From NCBI RefSeq assembly GCF_014905175.1, contig NC_057791.1, positions 20,374,537 through 20,438,536 on the forward strand: a stretch of DNA of 64,000 bases. The letters run 5' to 3'. A program made the translations under genes and the position numbers. A model generated the notes under the pieces. It was not told the DNA's origin and ran no database searches. It saw only the letters and a program-made list of their open reading frames with translations. Position 1 is the first letter of the stretch. The number at the start of each line of letters is the position of its first letter. The stretch comes from Aphidius gifuensis (lineage: Eukaryota > Arthropoda > Insecta > Hymenoptera > Braconidae). Of this stretch, positions 24,001 through 35,600 are shown piece by piece.

Positions 24001-27000
24001 CTACAAAGATACATGGATCACGTCGTGAAATAATAAATCAAGTAGCAGTTGGATAGATATATTTTTTGATAGATTTTAGCTACATCTTTAAAACATGAAA
24101 AAATAAATAAATAAAATAAGAGAATTTTTTTTTTTCTGCATTCAATGATTTTCAACAATACTACAATTTTAAATTACTAAAAAAGAAAAATAAATTTTAC
24201 CAATTTTTTCAACGATTTGATATGAAATTTTATACGATGAAAAATGTTTTTTTTCTTTTTAGTTTTAAAGGTAATATTCAGACACAATGACATGTAATTT
24301 TCAAATAAAAAATACTATGAAATAATGATCTTTTTGTGTAGATAATGTAAGATAATGATCGAGCAATGTTATTCACCTGATTGAACCCGGATTTTTTCTA
24401 GAATTTCTCGATTTAGTAACGAAATATATATAGTATACTTTTTTTTGCGTGAAAGTGACTAATGCATTTGGTGGTTGAAACCATTAATATTAGTCTCTTT
24501 AGAAGAAAGAAATAAAATGTACGAATTTAAATAAATAAATAAATACATAAACCATCTTATTTTTAATTGCCCTGATATAAGCGAATTCTATTCTTCCATT
24601 AACTAAATAGCATCAAGAAAATTTAATAAATAAAATTATTATTATATTGTCATCATGATAAATACTTGTTCTATTTATATTACAGAGAGAATTTCAATTG
24701 ACTTTCTTATCGTACTTTGTAGAGAAAAAATAAATAAAAATTTATACAAAAGTGCAATTGCATTTGTATAATAAAAAGACTATATATTAATATTAATAAG
24801 AAATCTCAAGATGGAAAATAATAATAAAGCTGAGAACAATTTAAAAATACAATAAAAATAAATAAATGTATATATAAAATTAAAATTAAAAAAAAGATTG
24901 TTTTAATGAATCAAATAAAATAATTAAAACTCACAGTTAAAAGAATATCACTCAGCTTGCAATTGCCAGTTGTTACTGACGGTATGACCCTCGTTATTGT
25001 ACATCCAGTTTGTACAATTCTTAAATCACGATTAAACATTAAATGAAATGGAAATACTCGACAAAATGTTGCTGGACTAACTTTTGGTTCTAAAAATATA
25101 ATAAACAAATTAATTTATAAATTAAATAATAAAATATTATAACGAAAATGAATACAATTAATAAATAAATATAATTATTATTTTTACCAACAGAAAGTGT
25201 CTCAAGATCAGGTACCATTTGTTTAGTTTCAACACCAGGCATTGATGTCTCCGTTATTAAAAATTGTACATGATCACATTCATCTTTTGTTTTTAATATT
25301 TGCATCTCAATATCCGTATCATGTAATTTTTTTGCAACAGTCTAAAAGTATTTTTATTATTATTTTTATAAACACTAATTATTAATATTATTTTTTTTTT
25401 TTCTTTAAAGAAGTGTTAAAACCCACTTTAACAATTCCAATGACAATGTATTCTAGACCAGGTCGATCCGAGTAGTAGTGAAGAACTAGGGCACCATCCT
25501 CAGGTCTCTCGGTGCAACGAAATGAAGGAGCTCTCATGCCAGGGTAAAGAGTACCCAGGTGGTCATGAAGTGCATCTAAATTCTAAAGAAAAAAAAAATA
25601 AATTTATATATACATATAAAAAAATAATTTACTTTAAAATATGTTACAAAGTTTTTATTTATAAAATGAGAAATAAAAATAAAAATTGTTTGCTTAATTA
25701 TGTGTTAAATAATTAAAAATAAAATAAAAAAAATAAACAAAAATTAATATGAAAATATTTAATAATGTTTATGCTGATGGAAGAAAAAATAAAAGTTTAT
25801 TTTATCTAAAAGTAAATTAAGTAGTTGGGGTGGATTAATCGATCAAAGTCCAAATTACTTGCAAAGGTCAGTCAAATATACATATATACAAGATAAAAAA
25901 AAATACTTATAATAAAATTGAATGGTAGAAATATTTGGACAATATATTTTTCATGTTTTATTACTAGTTAGTTGGCAGTGAGTTTGAAATTTATTTTTCA
26001 AAAGAAAGAATAAATAAAGAAAACAAAAAGAGAAAAATAAATTGAGAAAAAATATATCATCAATGTTAGGACAAACTTCTGTGTTTACACAAAAGCTGTT
26101 TTTGGTTTTTATTGAGCTTTCTTTTTTATGTCAGTCAATAAAATATATTTAGTTATCTATATGAATATAAAAACAAGTATTATGAAAATGAAAACAGTCC
26201 GAATATTTATTTGCTTTTTGCAATACGAAAATTAAATTTTTTTTGGTTACTGTTTTTTTTTTTTCTTCTTCTTTCCTTTGATAAAGTGAGATTAAATATT
26301 TTTGCTACAAATTTTTTATACAGCCATGAAATTTCAACGTAATAAAATGTAATACTTGATATTACTTTTAGAGAAAAAAAAAGATGGAGCTAGGTAGATT
26401 ATTTATTTTCAAAGATAAAATTTAATTAAAAATTAATTATGGAATTTTTTAATTATTCATTTTTACATAATTTTTTTAGTAATTAATTTGAATGAAAAGA
26501 TATGAAAATTTTTAAGAGTTTAATGCATATTTTTAATGAATTATAAATATTGTAAGAAAATGTAAAAGTTGTGAAGAATTATATTCAAGTTTGAATTATA
26601 TACTCAAGTTCAAGATAAAATAAATTATATATCCACAAACTTTGAAAATTTCAAGAGCTTAAAGTTTGACTTTTTGTCAGGATAAATACATGGTTTTGTA
26701 AATTACACGTACAAACTCTCTCATTAATGACTCATTATATTTTCACAAAAAGAAAAAATATATTCAGTAAAATATTATTTCAAAAATAATATTTATAAAT
26801 TATAAAATAAATAAGTATTTTTGTTTTTTTTTTTTTTTTGAATAAAGTTTTATTTGTTCATTATAAAATTTTACTTTTTAAATCTTCCGATGTAATTAAA
26901 AGTTTTTAATTTTAACTAACCTGTAGAAAATCTCTTGGCGTTGCTCCAAGTACCTGGAGTATTTTGTCATATCCAGAGTCCTGACAAAACTCGAAAAACA

Positions 27001-29493
27001 TGCGTCCAAAAAGTTCCAATATTTCATTTGCAGGGATTTCTGAAAGTTAAATAAAAAAGATTTAAAAAATAGAGTTTAAAAAATTTAAAAATAAAAAAAG
27101 TATTTAAATAAAAGAATAGTATACAGATTTATTTATTTTATTATAATTAAAATAAAATTACTAAGTCGTTTGACTGCTGCTCCAATGATATTATACGTAA
27201 TTTCATCGTCATAAATTTGGCGGACCAGAAATTGTCCTTCCATGTTGACAGCAGCATCTTTTCTAAACAAAAAAACATAACTAAATAAATAAAATAAAGA
27301 TAACAAATCTAAGGCTACATTTTTTTGATCATTGTCAAAAAAAACAACAAAAAAAACTACACATACGGAGTGATTCATCTCAAAGATAGAAGGGCAAAAA
27401 TAATTTATGATTTATTCTTCCATTAATCATCCCCTTTCACGTATAGAAAGATATCAATTTTTTATTTTTTTTTTTTCATTTTTTCAAACCGATAAAAACA
27501 ATTTTGTTGAAATACAATGAAAATAAATGATATCAATAATATTTTTGTAGTTTTCATATATCACATGATATATTTATTCATGTAAAATATACGATAAATA
27601 AAAATGGATTTGTAGAAAATTTGATTTACAAGAAAAAATAAATTCAATAAAAAAATAGTAAATTAAAATAATAAAAACGAAACAAGTAGTACAACAATAT
27701 TATGGTCATCCAGAATTTTTTTTATATCAAAAAAATTGTTCTATTATCTTGTAAAAAAATTGTAATGAATATTTGTTAAATGTTTTTTAATGTATAAATA
27801 AATATAAATTTTGATAAAATTAATTGTGCATGTCTAATTGAATTATACAAACATTTGTGACTTGACAAAAGTTAAAGGGGAGTAAATAGGTGTGAATTAT
27901 TTTTATTCTCATTAAAATTAAATTGAGATTGTACAATAGAGTTTCACTAAAGTTGAGGAAAATTTATATACAGATTAATCACTCGAAATGAGTCATTATT
28001 CATTTGTATGATTATTTAATTCATAAAAAATAATGTTATTCAAAAAATATGTTATTTTTTTTACATAATAAATAATAATAAAATATTTAGGAAATTTATA
28101 ATTAATTTAAAATTTTAACGACATTTTTAAATGATATTAATAAATCAGAATAAATTTGCTCTTTTATGGTGATTTTTTTATTTTTTTTTTTACTGGAATG
28201 TCGTTTGTTGAGTGCTCGTATAAAACGAAGTACGTCAATTAAAATGTCAATTGAAATAAAAGTGAATCGACAGTCCTATTATCACCATACAAGTATTTTT
28301 TTATTTTCATATATATTTTTTTTTTCCAATATTTATTCGTGTCTTTCGCATTATCAAATAAATTAATAATATATTTTATGCATGGACACAGTTTTATTAA
28401 TATATTGAATTAAAAAATAATAAAATATTTCAATGTTTTCATTAGTACTGATTAATACAACTGTACGGTAAAATAAAAAAAGAAAATGAAATAAAACGAT
28501 AAAAATAAAAATGAAATTTTGTAATTTAGCTGGGTATTCAGTCATAAAATTGGCAATATATGATATAAAGCGTGATATGAATATTGCAAAATAAAATTAG
28601 AGGCATGATAAATTAGGTATATAGGTGTACCAACGGATAGAGTATCAACATCGTCTATTAAACGTAAAATCAATGGAGCTTTTGTGGTCATCCGAGACCC
28701 ACCTTTAGTAATCTGTATAACTAAAGTGTTAATGAATGTCAAAGTACATTAAACCATCTTCAATACTCAAAGGTAAAATTAATAATAATGACATAATTAT
28801 ATAATTGTCAAATTATAATTTTAATTAAACAAAATATTTTTAATTAAATTTGATGTAAACAAAAACATGTGGAATCACATGCTTAATAAACGACACTATT
28901 AAAATCAAATAAATAATTTATTTATATTTTTTAAATAAGCTTAATTTAAGAAAGCTTAATTTAAGAAAATAAAAATTAATAATTTATAATTAAAATCAAC
29001 TTACTTTATTGCTTCCCATGTTTCATTGTCAAATGTCTTGACAACAAGAAGTTCCAAAGCGTAATTTACAAAACCGTACTGTAAATAAAAATAGAAAAAA
29101 ATTAAACAAATAAATAAAATAACAATCATTATATATTTAAAAATAAAAAAAAGCTTGTTGAACATGATAATAATGAGCAAAAATTCAAGTGGTAGAAAAA
29201 AAATATATATATTTATATTCAAGTGTGAAAAAAAGAAAAAAAAAAAAAAAAATATTTAAACTAGCAAACAAAAAAACATACATAGAAGTACATGAAGTAT
29301 ATACTCTGGGTGTAAAAATAGTGGTTATAAAATTGAAAAAAAAATGTAAATAAAAGAAAAAATTAACATGAAATATAAACTAATATAATTTATAAAAAAA
29401 AAAAGGAAATATATCAAATAAATTAGAGTTAGAGAAAAGAAAAGGAAAAAAAAAAACTAAAGACATAAGTGAGGATTTATAATAGCATACCAT
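18049..29493 (-). CDS. Gycbeta100B: Soluble guanylate cyclase beta-1 subunit (NO receptor)
   Basis: Fourteen coding exons on the minus strand: 29491-29493, 29005-29078, 27162-27262, 26921-27039, 25427-25582, 25188-25341, 24935-25089, 23133-23261, 22972-23054, 21737-21907, 21033-21270, 20741-20881, 20299-20456 and 18049-18178. They total 603 aa, close to the family's usual length of about 620. The H-NOX heme domain (about 1-185) has the proximal ligand His105 in LDALHDHL, the YxSxR motif Y135-S137-R139, and C78 and C122, all at mammalian numbering. An H-NOXA/PAS domain (about 205-340; ATFCRVFPFHLMFNRDL), a coiled coil (about 345-382) and a cyclase domain (about 390-590) follow. The guanine-recognition pair E463 (VYKVETVGDKY) and C532 (MPRYCLFG), plus N539 and R543, are present. 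FSGIVGF lacks the metal Asp, as normal for beta, so it must pair with alpha to make cGMP from GTP in the cytosol. Confidence 0.96.
18682..20041 (+). CDS. Ankyrin repeat and SOCS box protein, ASB17-like (nested, antisense)
   Basis: Two exons on the plus strand, 18682-18811 and 19137-20041 (donor AAAG|GTACTG, acceptor CATTTAG), encode 344 aa beginning MEVLIDAYFDKLFEEMERD. One clear ankyrin repeat lies at about 186-212 (YPLRVAIQHGTPDILLIMLR, then YGASVN). The C-terminus (about 300-340) is a SOCS box: a BC-box (LCHLCRCCI), then a Cul5-box-like LPHGIKKLQIPESLRNYL. The order and C-terminal sequence resemble vertebrate ASB17. ASB proteins are substrate receptors of Elongin B/C-Cullin 5 ubiquitin ligases; the substrate is unknown. 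The whole gene lies inside the last intron (18179-20298) of the oppositely transcribed guanylate cyclase beta gene. Exon 2 could be read from a different ATG at 19109 without splicing, but exon 1 is GC-richer and codes well, so splicing is preferred. Confidence 0.85.
20069..20074 (+). terminator. Polyadenylation signal of the ASB17-like gene
   Basis: AATAAA lies 28 nt after the TAA stop. A 3' end here keeps the transcript inside the intron of the beta gene, ending before the plus-strand complement of beta exon 13 at 20299. Confidence 0.45.
20457..27161 (-). other. Internal introns of the sGC beta gene
   Basis: Introns 3-12 range from 78 to about 1670 nt. Short ones (23055-23132, 25342-25426, 25090-25187, 27040-27161) hold nothing. 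Intron 9 (21908-22971) has a GC-richer block at about 22360-22700. Intron 7 (23262-24934) has a 69-codon plus-strand open frame at 23847-24056 and a GC-richer patch at 23695-23790. I could not assign either. Confidence 0.6.
28631..28712 (-). pseudogene. Exon-like segment inside sGC beta intron 2
   Basis: The minus strand shows an acceptor (TTATACAG), an 82-nt open segment (GGSRMTTKAPLILRLIDDVD, then TLSVG) and a donor (GTTG|GTACAC). It cannot be a cassette exon of the beta gene in its place because the phase does not fit. Its last codons (DVDTLSVG plus 1 nt) closely resemble the end of beta exon 6 (DLETLSVG plus 1 nt), with the same splice phases. It may be a relic of a partial duplication or a piece of another gene; I do not recognise the rest. 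Confidence 0.25.
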
Positions 29494-29644
29494 GATCCAG
29501 TAAATGAGGTAATGTTGATCTCTTCACAATAATTATCATTCCAATAAAATGGCCATTAAAAGATGCGTGTTTACCTCATGCACACGAGTCGCGAACTGCA
29601 AGTTTATTTCACTGCTCACAGATACGTATCGATTTTTCCCAGTG

Positions 29645-29653
29645 TATATATAA
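29645..29653 (-). promoter_or_regulatory. TATA-like element of the sGC beta promoter
   Basis: The minus strand reads TTATATATA about 150 nt upstream of the start codon, in the only GC-rich stretch of the area (29560-29710). A start near 29615-29620 would give a 5' UTR of about 125 nt. The 5' UTR may itself be spliced: CATGAG|GTAAAC at 29573-29580 is donor-like. Confidence 0.35.
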
Positions 29654-29658
29654 AAAAC

Positions 29659-29668
29659 AGCGCCACCT
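29659..29668 (-). promoter_or_regulatory. CTCF-core match upstream of sGC beta
   Basis: The minus strand reads AGGTGGCGCT, an exact match to the insect/vertebrate CTCF core (AGRKGGCRS). It sits 6 bp upstream of the TATA-like element. In an AT-rich background a GC-rich 10-mer of this kind is unlikely by chance. Binding and insulator activity are inference. Confidence 0.4.
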
Positions 29669-32600
29669 GGATCAGGGTGGTTTGTAAATGGGGTTGATAC
29701 AGCGCACTCACTGAACTACATATTTTAACTCCTCTTCGTTTTGTTTCGAATCCGCTTTACTTGAATATTTTTTAAAATCCTCTTCACTCGCAATACCCTC
29801 ATTTTTCTTTTTTTTTTTATTTTTTATTGTTTTATACTGTGTCCTTGTTTTAAGAGTTGTCATCAGGTCACGAAAAAATTAATATGCTTTCTCTGCAATC
29901 TTGACTTATCTAAAAAATTAAAATGAAAAAATAAATAATAATTATACTTGGTTGTTTTATTTTGGGACTTTTATAATTCATGATCCAGACTTTTTATTCA
30001 GGTTTATATTTTATTCAAATTTTCACGATCTAGTTTAAATACTTTGGTTTAATTTTTAATTTTATATTCAGTTTTAGGATTTATTTTAAATAAAATAATA
30101 TATATTCTTCTACTAGGTAATTTTATTTTTTCGGGATATAAAAGTTTTTTGTTTAGTTTGATCTTTTTTTTTTTTGGATATAATTTAAAGTAATAATAAA
30201 TCAATTGATATAATATGGCAAATTTTTCAAGTTTCCCTTGGGCAATATTAAATCTATCTAGAGGGTCGAAAAGTCTCATCAGAGACTAACTAAAAAAAAA
30301 TAGAAAAAAAAAACTAGGGAGAAACAAGTGCTAAGAAAATATATCATTTTTGATTATTTGTATGAATGAAGAAGAAAAAAGAACTATATATATAAAAAAA
30401 ATAGCAAAAAAATAAATATATTAATAGATATTTATTCAAAAATAAAATTATTAAATTTTCAATATATTTAATAAAACTTTTTGACAGTTTTTTTCTTTTC
30501 TTTTTTATTTTTCATTTGAATAAAAGCTTCAATTTTCAAATGTACTCATAGGACAGACAGTTTTTGAAATATAAAAAAAAAATAAGATGACAGAACTAAG
30601 CTTGAAAAGCACAGTTTTCCAGTAAATATATTTTTGAATAAAAAAAAAATGAAGAAAAGAAGAAAAATTTTATTTCTTCGGTTTAACTTTGCCACCAGTT
30701 GGTGGCTATCTATTATTTAATGACGACCTCATTTTAAGTTCACTCGAAATACCTGAAGCAAGAAAAAAATAAAAAATAAAAAATAATAAAAAACATACTG
30801 AAGCAGATCTCTCTTGGGATAAAGACACGCATTCATGCATTCTGAAAAGCTCAAGGCTAGTCTAATCTATTTTTTATTTTATCTAAAATTTATTTTTTAA
30901 AATTTATTTTATTTCTCTAACTGGCATTTTTATCATAATTTATTTTATTATAACACTCTTTTTTATACAAAGATTTTTTTTTATCAATATTTTTTTATAT
31001 TTTATTATTTTAAAATTGTGCACGTAATTGTCGACTCCGTACAGTGAAACAAGGTACACCAATCAAGCTATGAGAACAATTAACGACAACTCATGTGTGT
31101 ACAATTTTTTATAATTTTTTTTTATTTTGAGCAATGCCCTTTTATTTATTTTTCAAATCTATGCTTTCGAATAGATTCAGGTCATTTTAATTTTTTTTCC
31201 TTTGTTTTATGAAATTCATGTAGAAAAAAAAAGTTTTTCCGATTTGAATTAGTATTTGTTTGAGAAAATACAGAATAAACAAAAAAAAAAAATTATATGA
31301 CAGATAAAATTGACTATAAAATTGCTTGTTTTATTTATCAAATATACATATGTGCATGTATTTTTTGCTCATTTATTATTGTGTGATAAATAAAAATAGA
31401 AAAAATTATTTTTTGTTTATTTTGATGTACAGAAAAAATTTATTTTATAGTTTTTTATATTTTGAAGGAAAAAATAAATCGATTGTTCGGTTGATTTTTG
31501 GTGTAACTTTTTCATCGTATGTCTTATTAACTGCTTTTATAGTTGAAAAAGCTATTTTACGATAAGTGCTTTTCTTGTCCATCGAAAAGCCTCAATAATG
31601 TTTTTTCTGACTGTATAAATTGTATGCTTGTCTTGGAAATTTTGAGGTATATACAAAATAAAATAAAAAATTATAGTTAAAATAAATAAGGTCAAATAAA
31701 ACAGTAAGAAAAAACAAAAAAAAAGTTAAAAAAGTTGTTGACTACTCTTGACACTTTATTTTAACTTTTTTATTTTTTGTAATTTATATATACAAAGAAA
31801 AAAATAATATAAATAAAAATCAGATTAATAATGAAAATAAAACTTTTAGAAAGTTGTTTAATTTTTACGTCAAAATAAAAGTATATAAATATTTATTTTA
31901 AAAAAAAATTAAATAATTTTTCTTCTAAAATATTTATTAACTTACTGGCAAAAAAATTATTAAATCATAAATATTTATTGAATTCATTAAAAAAATTTCG
32001 AGATAAAAATTTGAAATTGGAAAATGAAATGAAAAAAATTAGAAAAAAAAATATAAAAGTATTTTAAAATTAAATTCTATATATTTTGTTTTTTTTTTTT
32101 AATTATAAATTCCACGGTATTAAAATAATTTTTCGTTATTATATTAACTCGAATTTAATTAACGTGTTTATTATACAGAATAATTTCATTTTCATATAAA
32201 ATTTAATTACCAAAAACAAAAGTATTTATGAGTGATACAAAAAATTTTATAGTGGATGACCGGTTATTGACATATACTACTCAAAGCATTAATTGGCCAA
32301 AACTGATCCGAAACTTGTCATCGTCATCATCATCACTACCAATCAATTTAACAAAACCCTGAATCGTGTGTAATTAACCATTGTTCAAAAGCAAATCATC
32401 CAATTGGTATTGTACTCAATTAATGATGTTGATTGTTTTTATTTTTACGCAGTAATATTACTTTGTCAAAATAAATACTGTTTATATGAATTTTATAGAA
32501 AATTATTTATAGTGTGTTCAAGCAGTGGTGTAATCAAGCAAGTTGGTCTAATTTAATTTTGTATTCAATTCACAACTATGTTTATAACTTATTACTTTGA

Positions 32601-35600
32601 TAATTTTTTGTTTTTCGTTTAATTTTATTACTTCGCATAAGCTTGACTAATCCAAAAGATTAATATGTAAAAAGTAAAAAATTATAAAATTTGTTATGTG
32701 TCATGTTGTGTACATGTAAGCATGTTTCACTATATAAATGTTTAATTTTATCCTTTATTAGGACACATTTGTGTCACGTAAACCACTTCATTATTCAAGC
32801 TCTACTACTCGTTTTGACTCGTTATGCATACATACAGAAAATGAGATAAAATTAGTAAAAATAACGAGATACCAACATCAACGTAAATTTATACAATGAA
32901 TAATATCAAATAGAAATATTATTAAAAAAAAATAAACATTGTTCAAATTCTTTTTGTCAACGTTACATAAAAATTTAAAATAAATTATTAAATTTTCTAT
33001 TTTACCTCGGGGTTTATTTTATGAATAATTCTTTGTATTTGGAAATATAAAAAAAAAAAAAAAATAGCGAATAGAATAAAAGCTGGAAAAGAAGGAAAAT
33101 TTAATTAACAAAACCTTCACGTTTTTCATATCGATGATGAAGTTTATGTTCAAAAAAAAATAAATAAATAAATAAATAAAAAAAACATTTTAAGAGAAAA
33201 AAATTATGAAGAAAGAAATCATTATCGATGGTTTATTTTTTTTTTTTATTCATTTTCTCATTCTCTTCGTCGATCAATCATTAATTTTATTTTTTTTTTG
33301 CATTTTTACTCAAAGTCATCCTGCTGAACATATTATCGGAAGAGCAATAATGTATCTCTGGCTGATACTTTATTCTTCAATGATATTTTATAATAAAAAT
33401 AAAAGTCAATATGCTTACGACCAGATAAAAAAAAAAGACGAATAATAAAATGATCATTAAAATAAAAAAAATTCCATTATGGTATTTCATTGTTTTAATA
33501 ATACTTCTTAAAAAGTTTTGGAATAAATATTTATTCAAAAAAAAAAAAAAAATAGTGACACAATGAATGAAATGTCAAATAAAGTAAAATTAAATTTACT
33601 TGTGACCTAGTTTATTTTATTCCACACAATGATATCCTATTTTTATGATTTAATAAAACTTCAAATTAAAAAGAGAAAAAAAACGGAAATAGTATTATTT
33701 TACTTATATTTTAATTTGCTTTTTTTTATGTTTCAATACATGATGTGTCGTCTATCAAATTGTATGATGATATTACCGGTTAATCAAAAAATTTTCGACA
33801 GCAGAAATTTGATAGATCAGCTAATAATAATTGACTTGTATTTGGAGTCAAAATGTTCATATGGTGATCTCATCAAATAGTCGTTATCGAAGGATATGTA
33901 TGCTTTTATCAAACATCCATTAATCAACATGTATATAAACTTGAAAGTTCAATTATAATTCAGGTAATTTAGTTGCTCACTGATACAACAATTGCACTTA
34001 ATGAGAATAAACAATAATTAAAAAGAACAAATATATAATATTTGTTTGAAAATAATATTTTTTAAGTAAATATTACTGTAAAAATTATTGATTTTCGTAG
34101 CGAGCAGTAGTGCAAGTAGTTTCTTTTTTTTTTTTTTTTTAAATTAAATTTTATATTTGTTAAGTAATTAAATGATAATTCTAATTGGCAGAGATGTTTG
34201 GTAAGACTAGGCACGCGCATAAAATTTTCAGAGCCACTTGGATAATAATTTTGAGATCACTTTTAAAATTAAAATTCACATGATGAACATTTCAATTTAC
34301 CTACAGTTTTTGGAATTGTTCTGAATAATTTATGTTAAATTTTCGTGATATTTGAACAATGGGAATTAATTAATTACTTTTTTTTTTAAATAATTTATTT
34401 TAAAATAAGCATAATAGAAAATAATTTGACATACTGACTTGATAGATTTTTGAATTTTTGCTGACGTTAGTATAAATTAATGTCATTAATATAAATCGTA
34501 TATAAAAAGGTATAAATGAAAGATAAAAATGAAACAAAAAAAAAGGTAGATGTAAGGAAGCATGTTGATACCTCCTCCAACTCGAAGCATGACAGGATGA
34601 GAAATGAGGATAATGATGAAAGTTATCTGTCGTAAAATCGGGTCGATGAAGTTTGTAAGCTTTATGTTAGTATGGTACCACGTGCTCATGACTCTAGCCA
34701 TATGTTTAAACTTGCAAGCTTTGTAACTTGAAAGTAACTTGATGATGAATATTATTTGATTAAAACTTTATCTTATCTTCATTAGTGATTGGCATCAAGA
34801 TGAAACTTTGGTACATTAAAAATCATAAAAAAAAAAAATGTATTTTGTCCGGCTGCTGAATATCATGATGATAGTACACTGGTAATTGATAAAATTAAAA
34901 TTTTTTTTATTTTTTCAAAATCAATATATTAAAATGAAGAAGAAAAAAATTACCAATAGATATTTTTTTGATGGATATCATTGGTGTTATAATATTGAGA
35001 ACATTTTTAAATAAAAAAATAATAATAAAAGAATTTTGAGAGGTTTCATGTATGGCCTCTCAAAATATATTGTCAGAAGACACGATTCAGACTTGAGAGA
35101 CTAAAATTTTCTTTAAAAGATTTTTTTCTTTTTTTTTATAAAATATATTTGTGTCAATTTCAATATGTTTTCTTTTTTTCTTTTAATACAAGTATTCAAT
35201 TTTCCAATATAGTGTTGAATTTATTTTATTTGATTTATATATTTTACACGTGATAATTTACTAGTGATATATTTGTATAAAATCAAGAGACCAGCAAATG
35301 TTAAATTGAAATTGGTTTATGTAGACATAAATATATATATCAAACTACTGAAGCTGCTCTTCGTCATTAATGTTAAATTTAAATTCTCCAACTAAATCGA
35401 TATTTGATGGACTATGAATACGTCAACGTATCAGAAAATTTAATATTTTTGTTTATCAATTTATAATTCTAGTTATATTATTTAATTATTACTTTTTTTT
35501 TCTTTATTTATTTTTGAAATCTAGTTGATGAATTAAATTTTGAGAGAGATTACCAAAAATTGAATTGTTTAAGTTCAAGGTGTCGGAACAAATATAAATT

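Noticed and set aside
23847..24056. 69-codon plus-strand open frame in sGC beta intron 7
   Set aside because: No recognisable domain, no splice or polyA support, and length is not unusual for chance in this composition. Kept only as a note in the intron entry.
29001..29222. Unspliced 73-codon frame that includes the sGC beta exon 2
   Set aside because: Its upstream part is intron sequence coding only hydrophobic AT-rich residues. Splicing to the ATG at 29491 recreates the invariant MYGFVN start.
30250..30295. Minus-strand CTGATGAG reminiscent of a hammerhead ribozyme core
   Set aside because: The required CGAAAC element after stem II is absent. The sequence is better explained as a simple AGTCTC-TGAT-GAGACT stem-loop.
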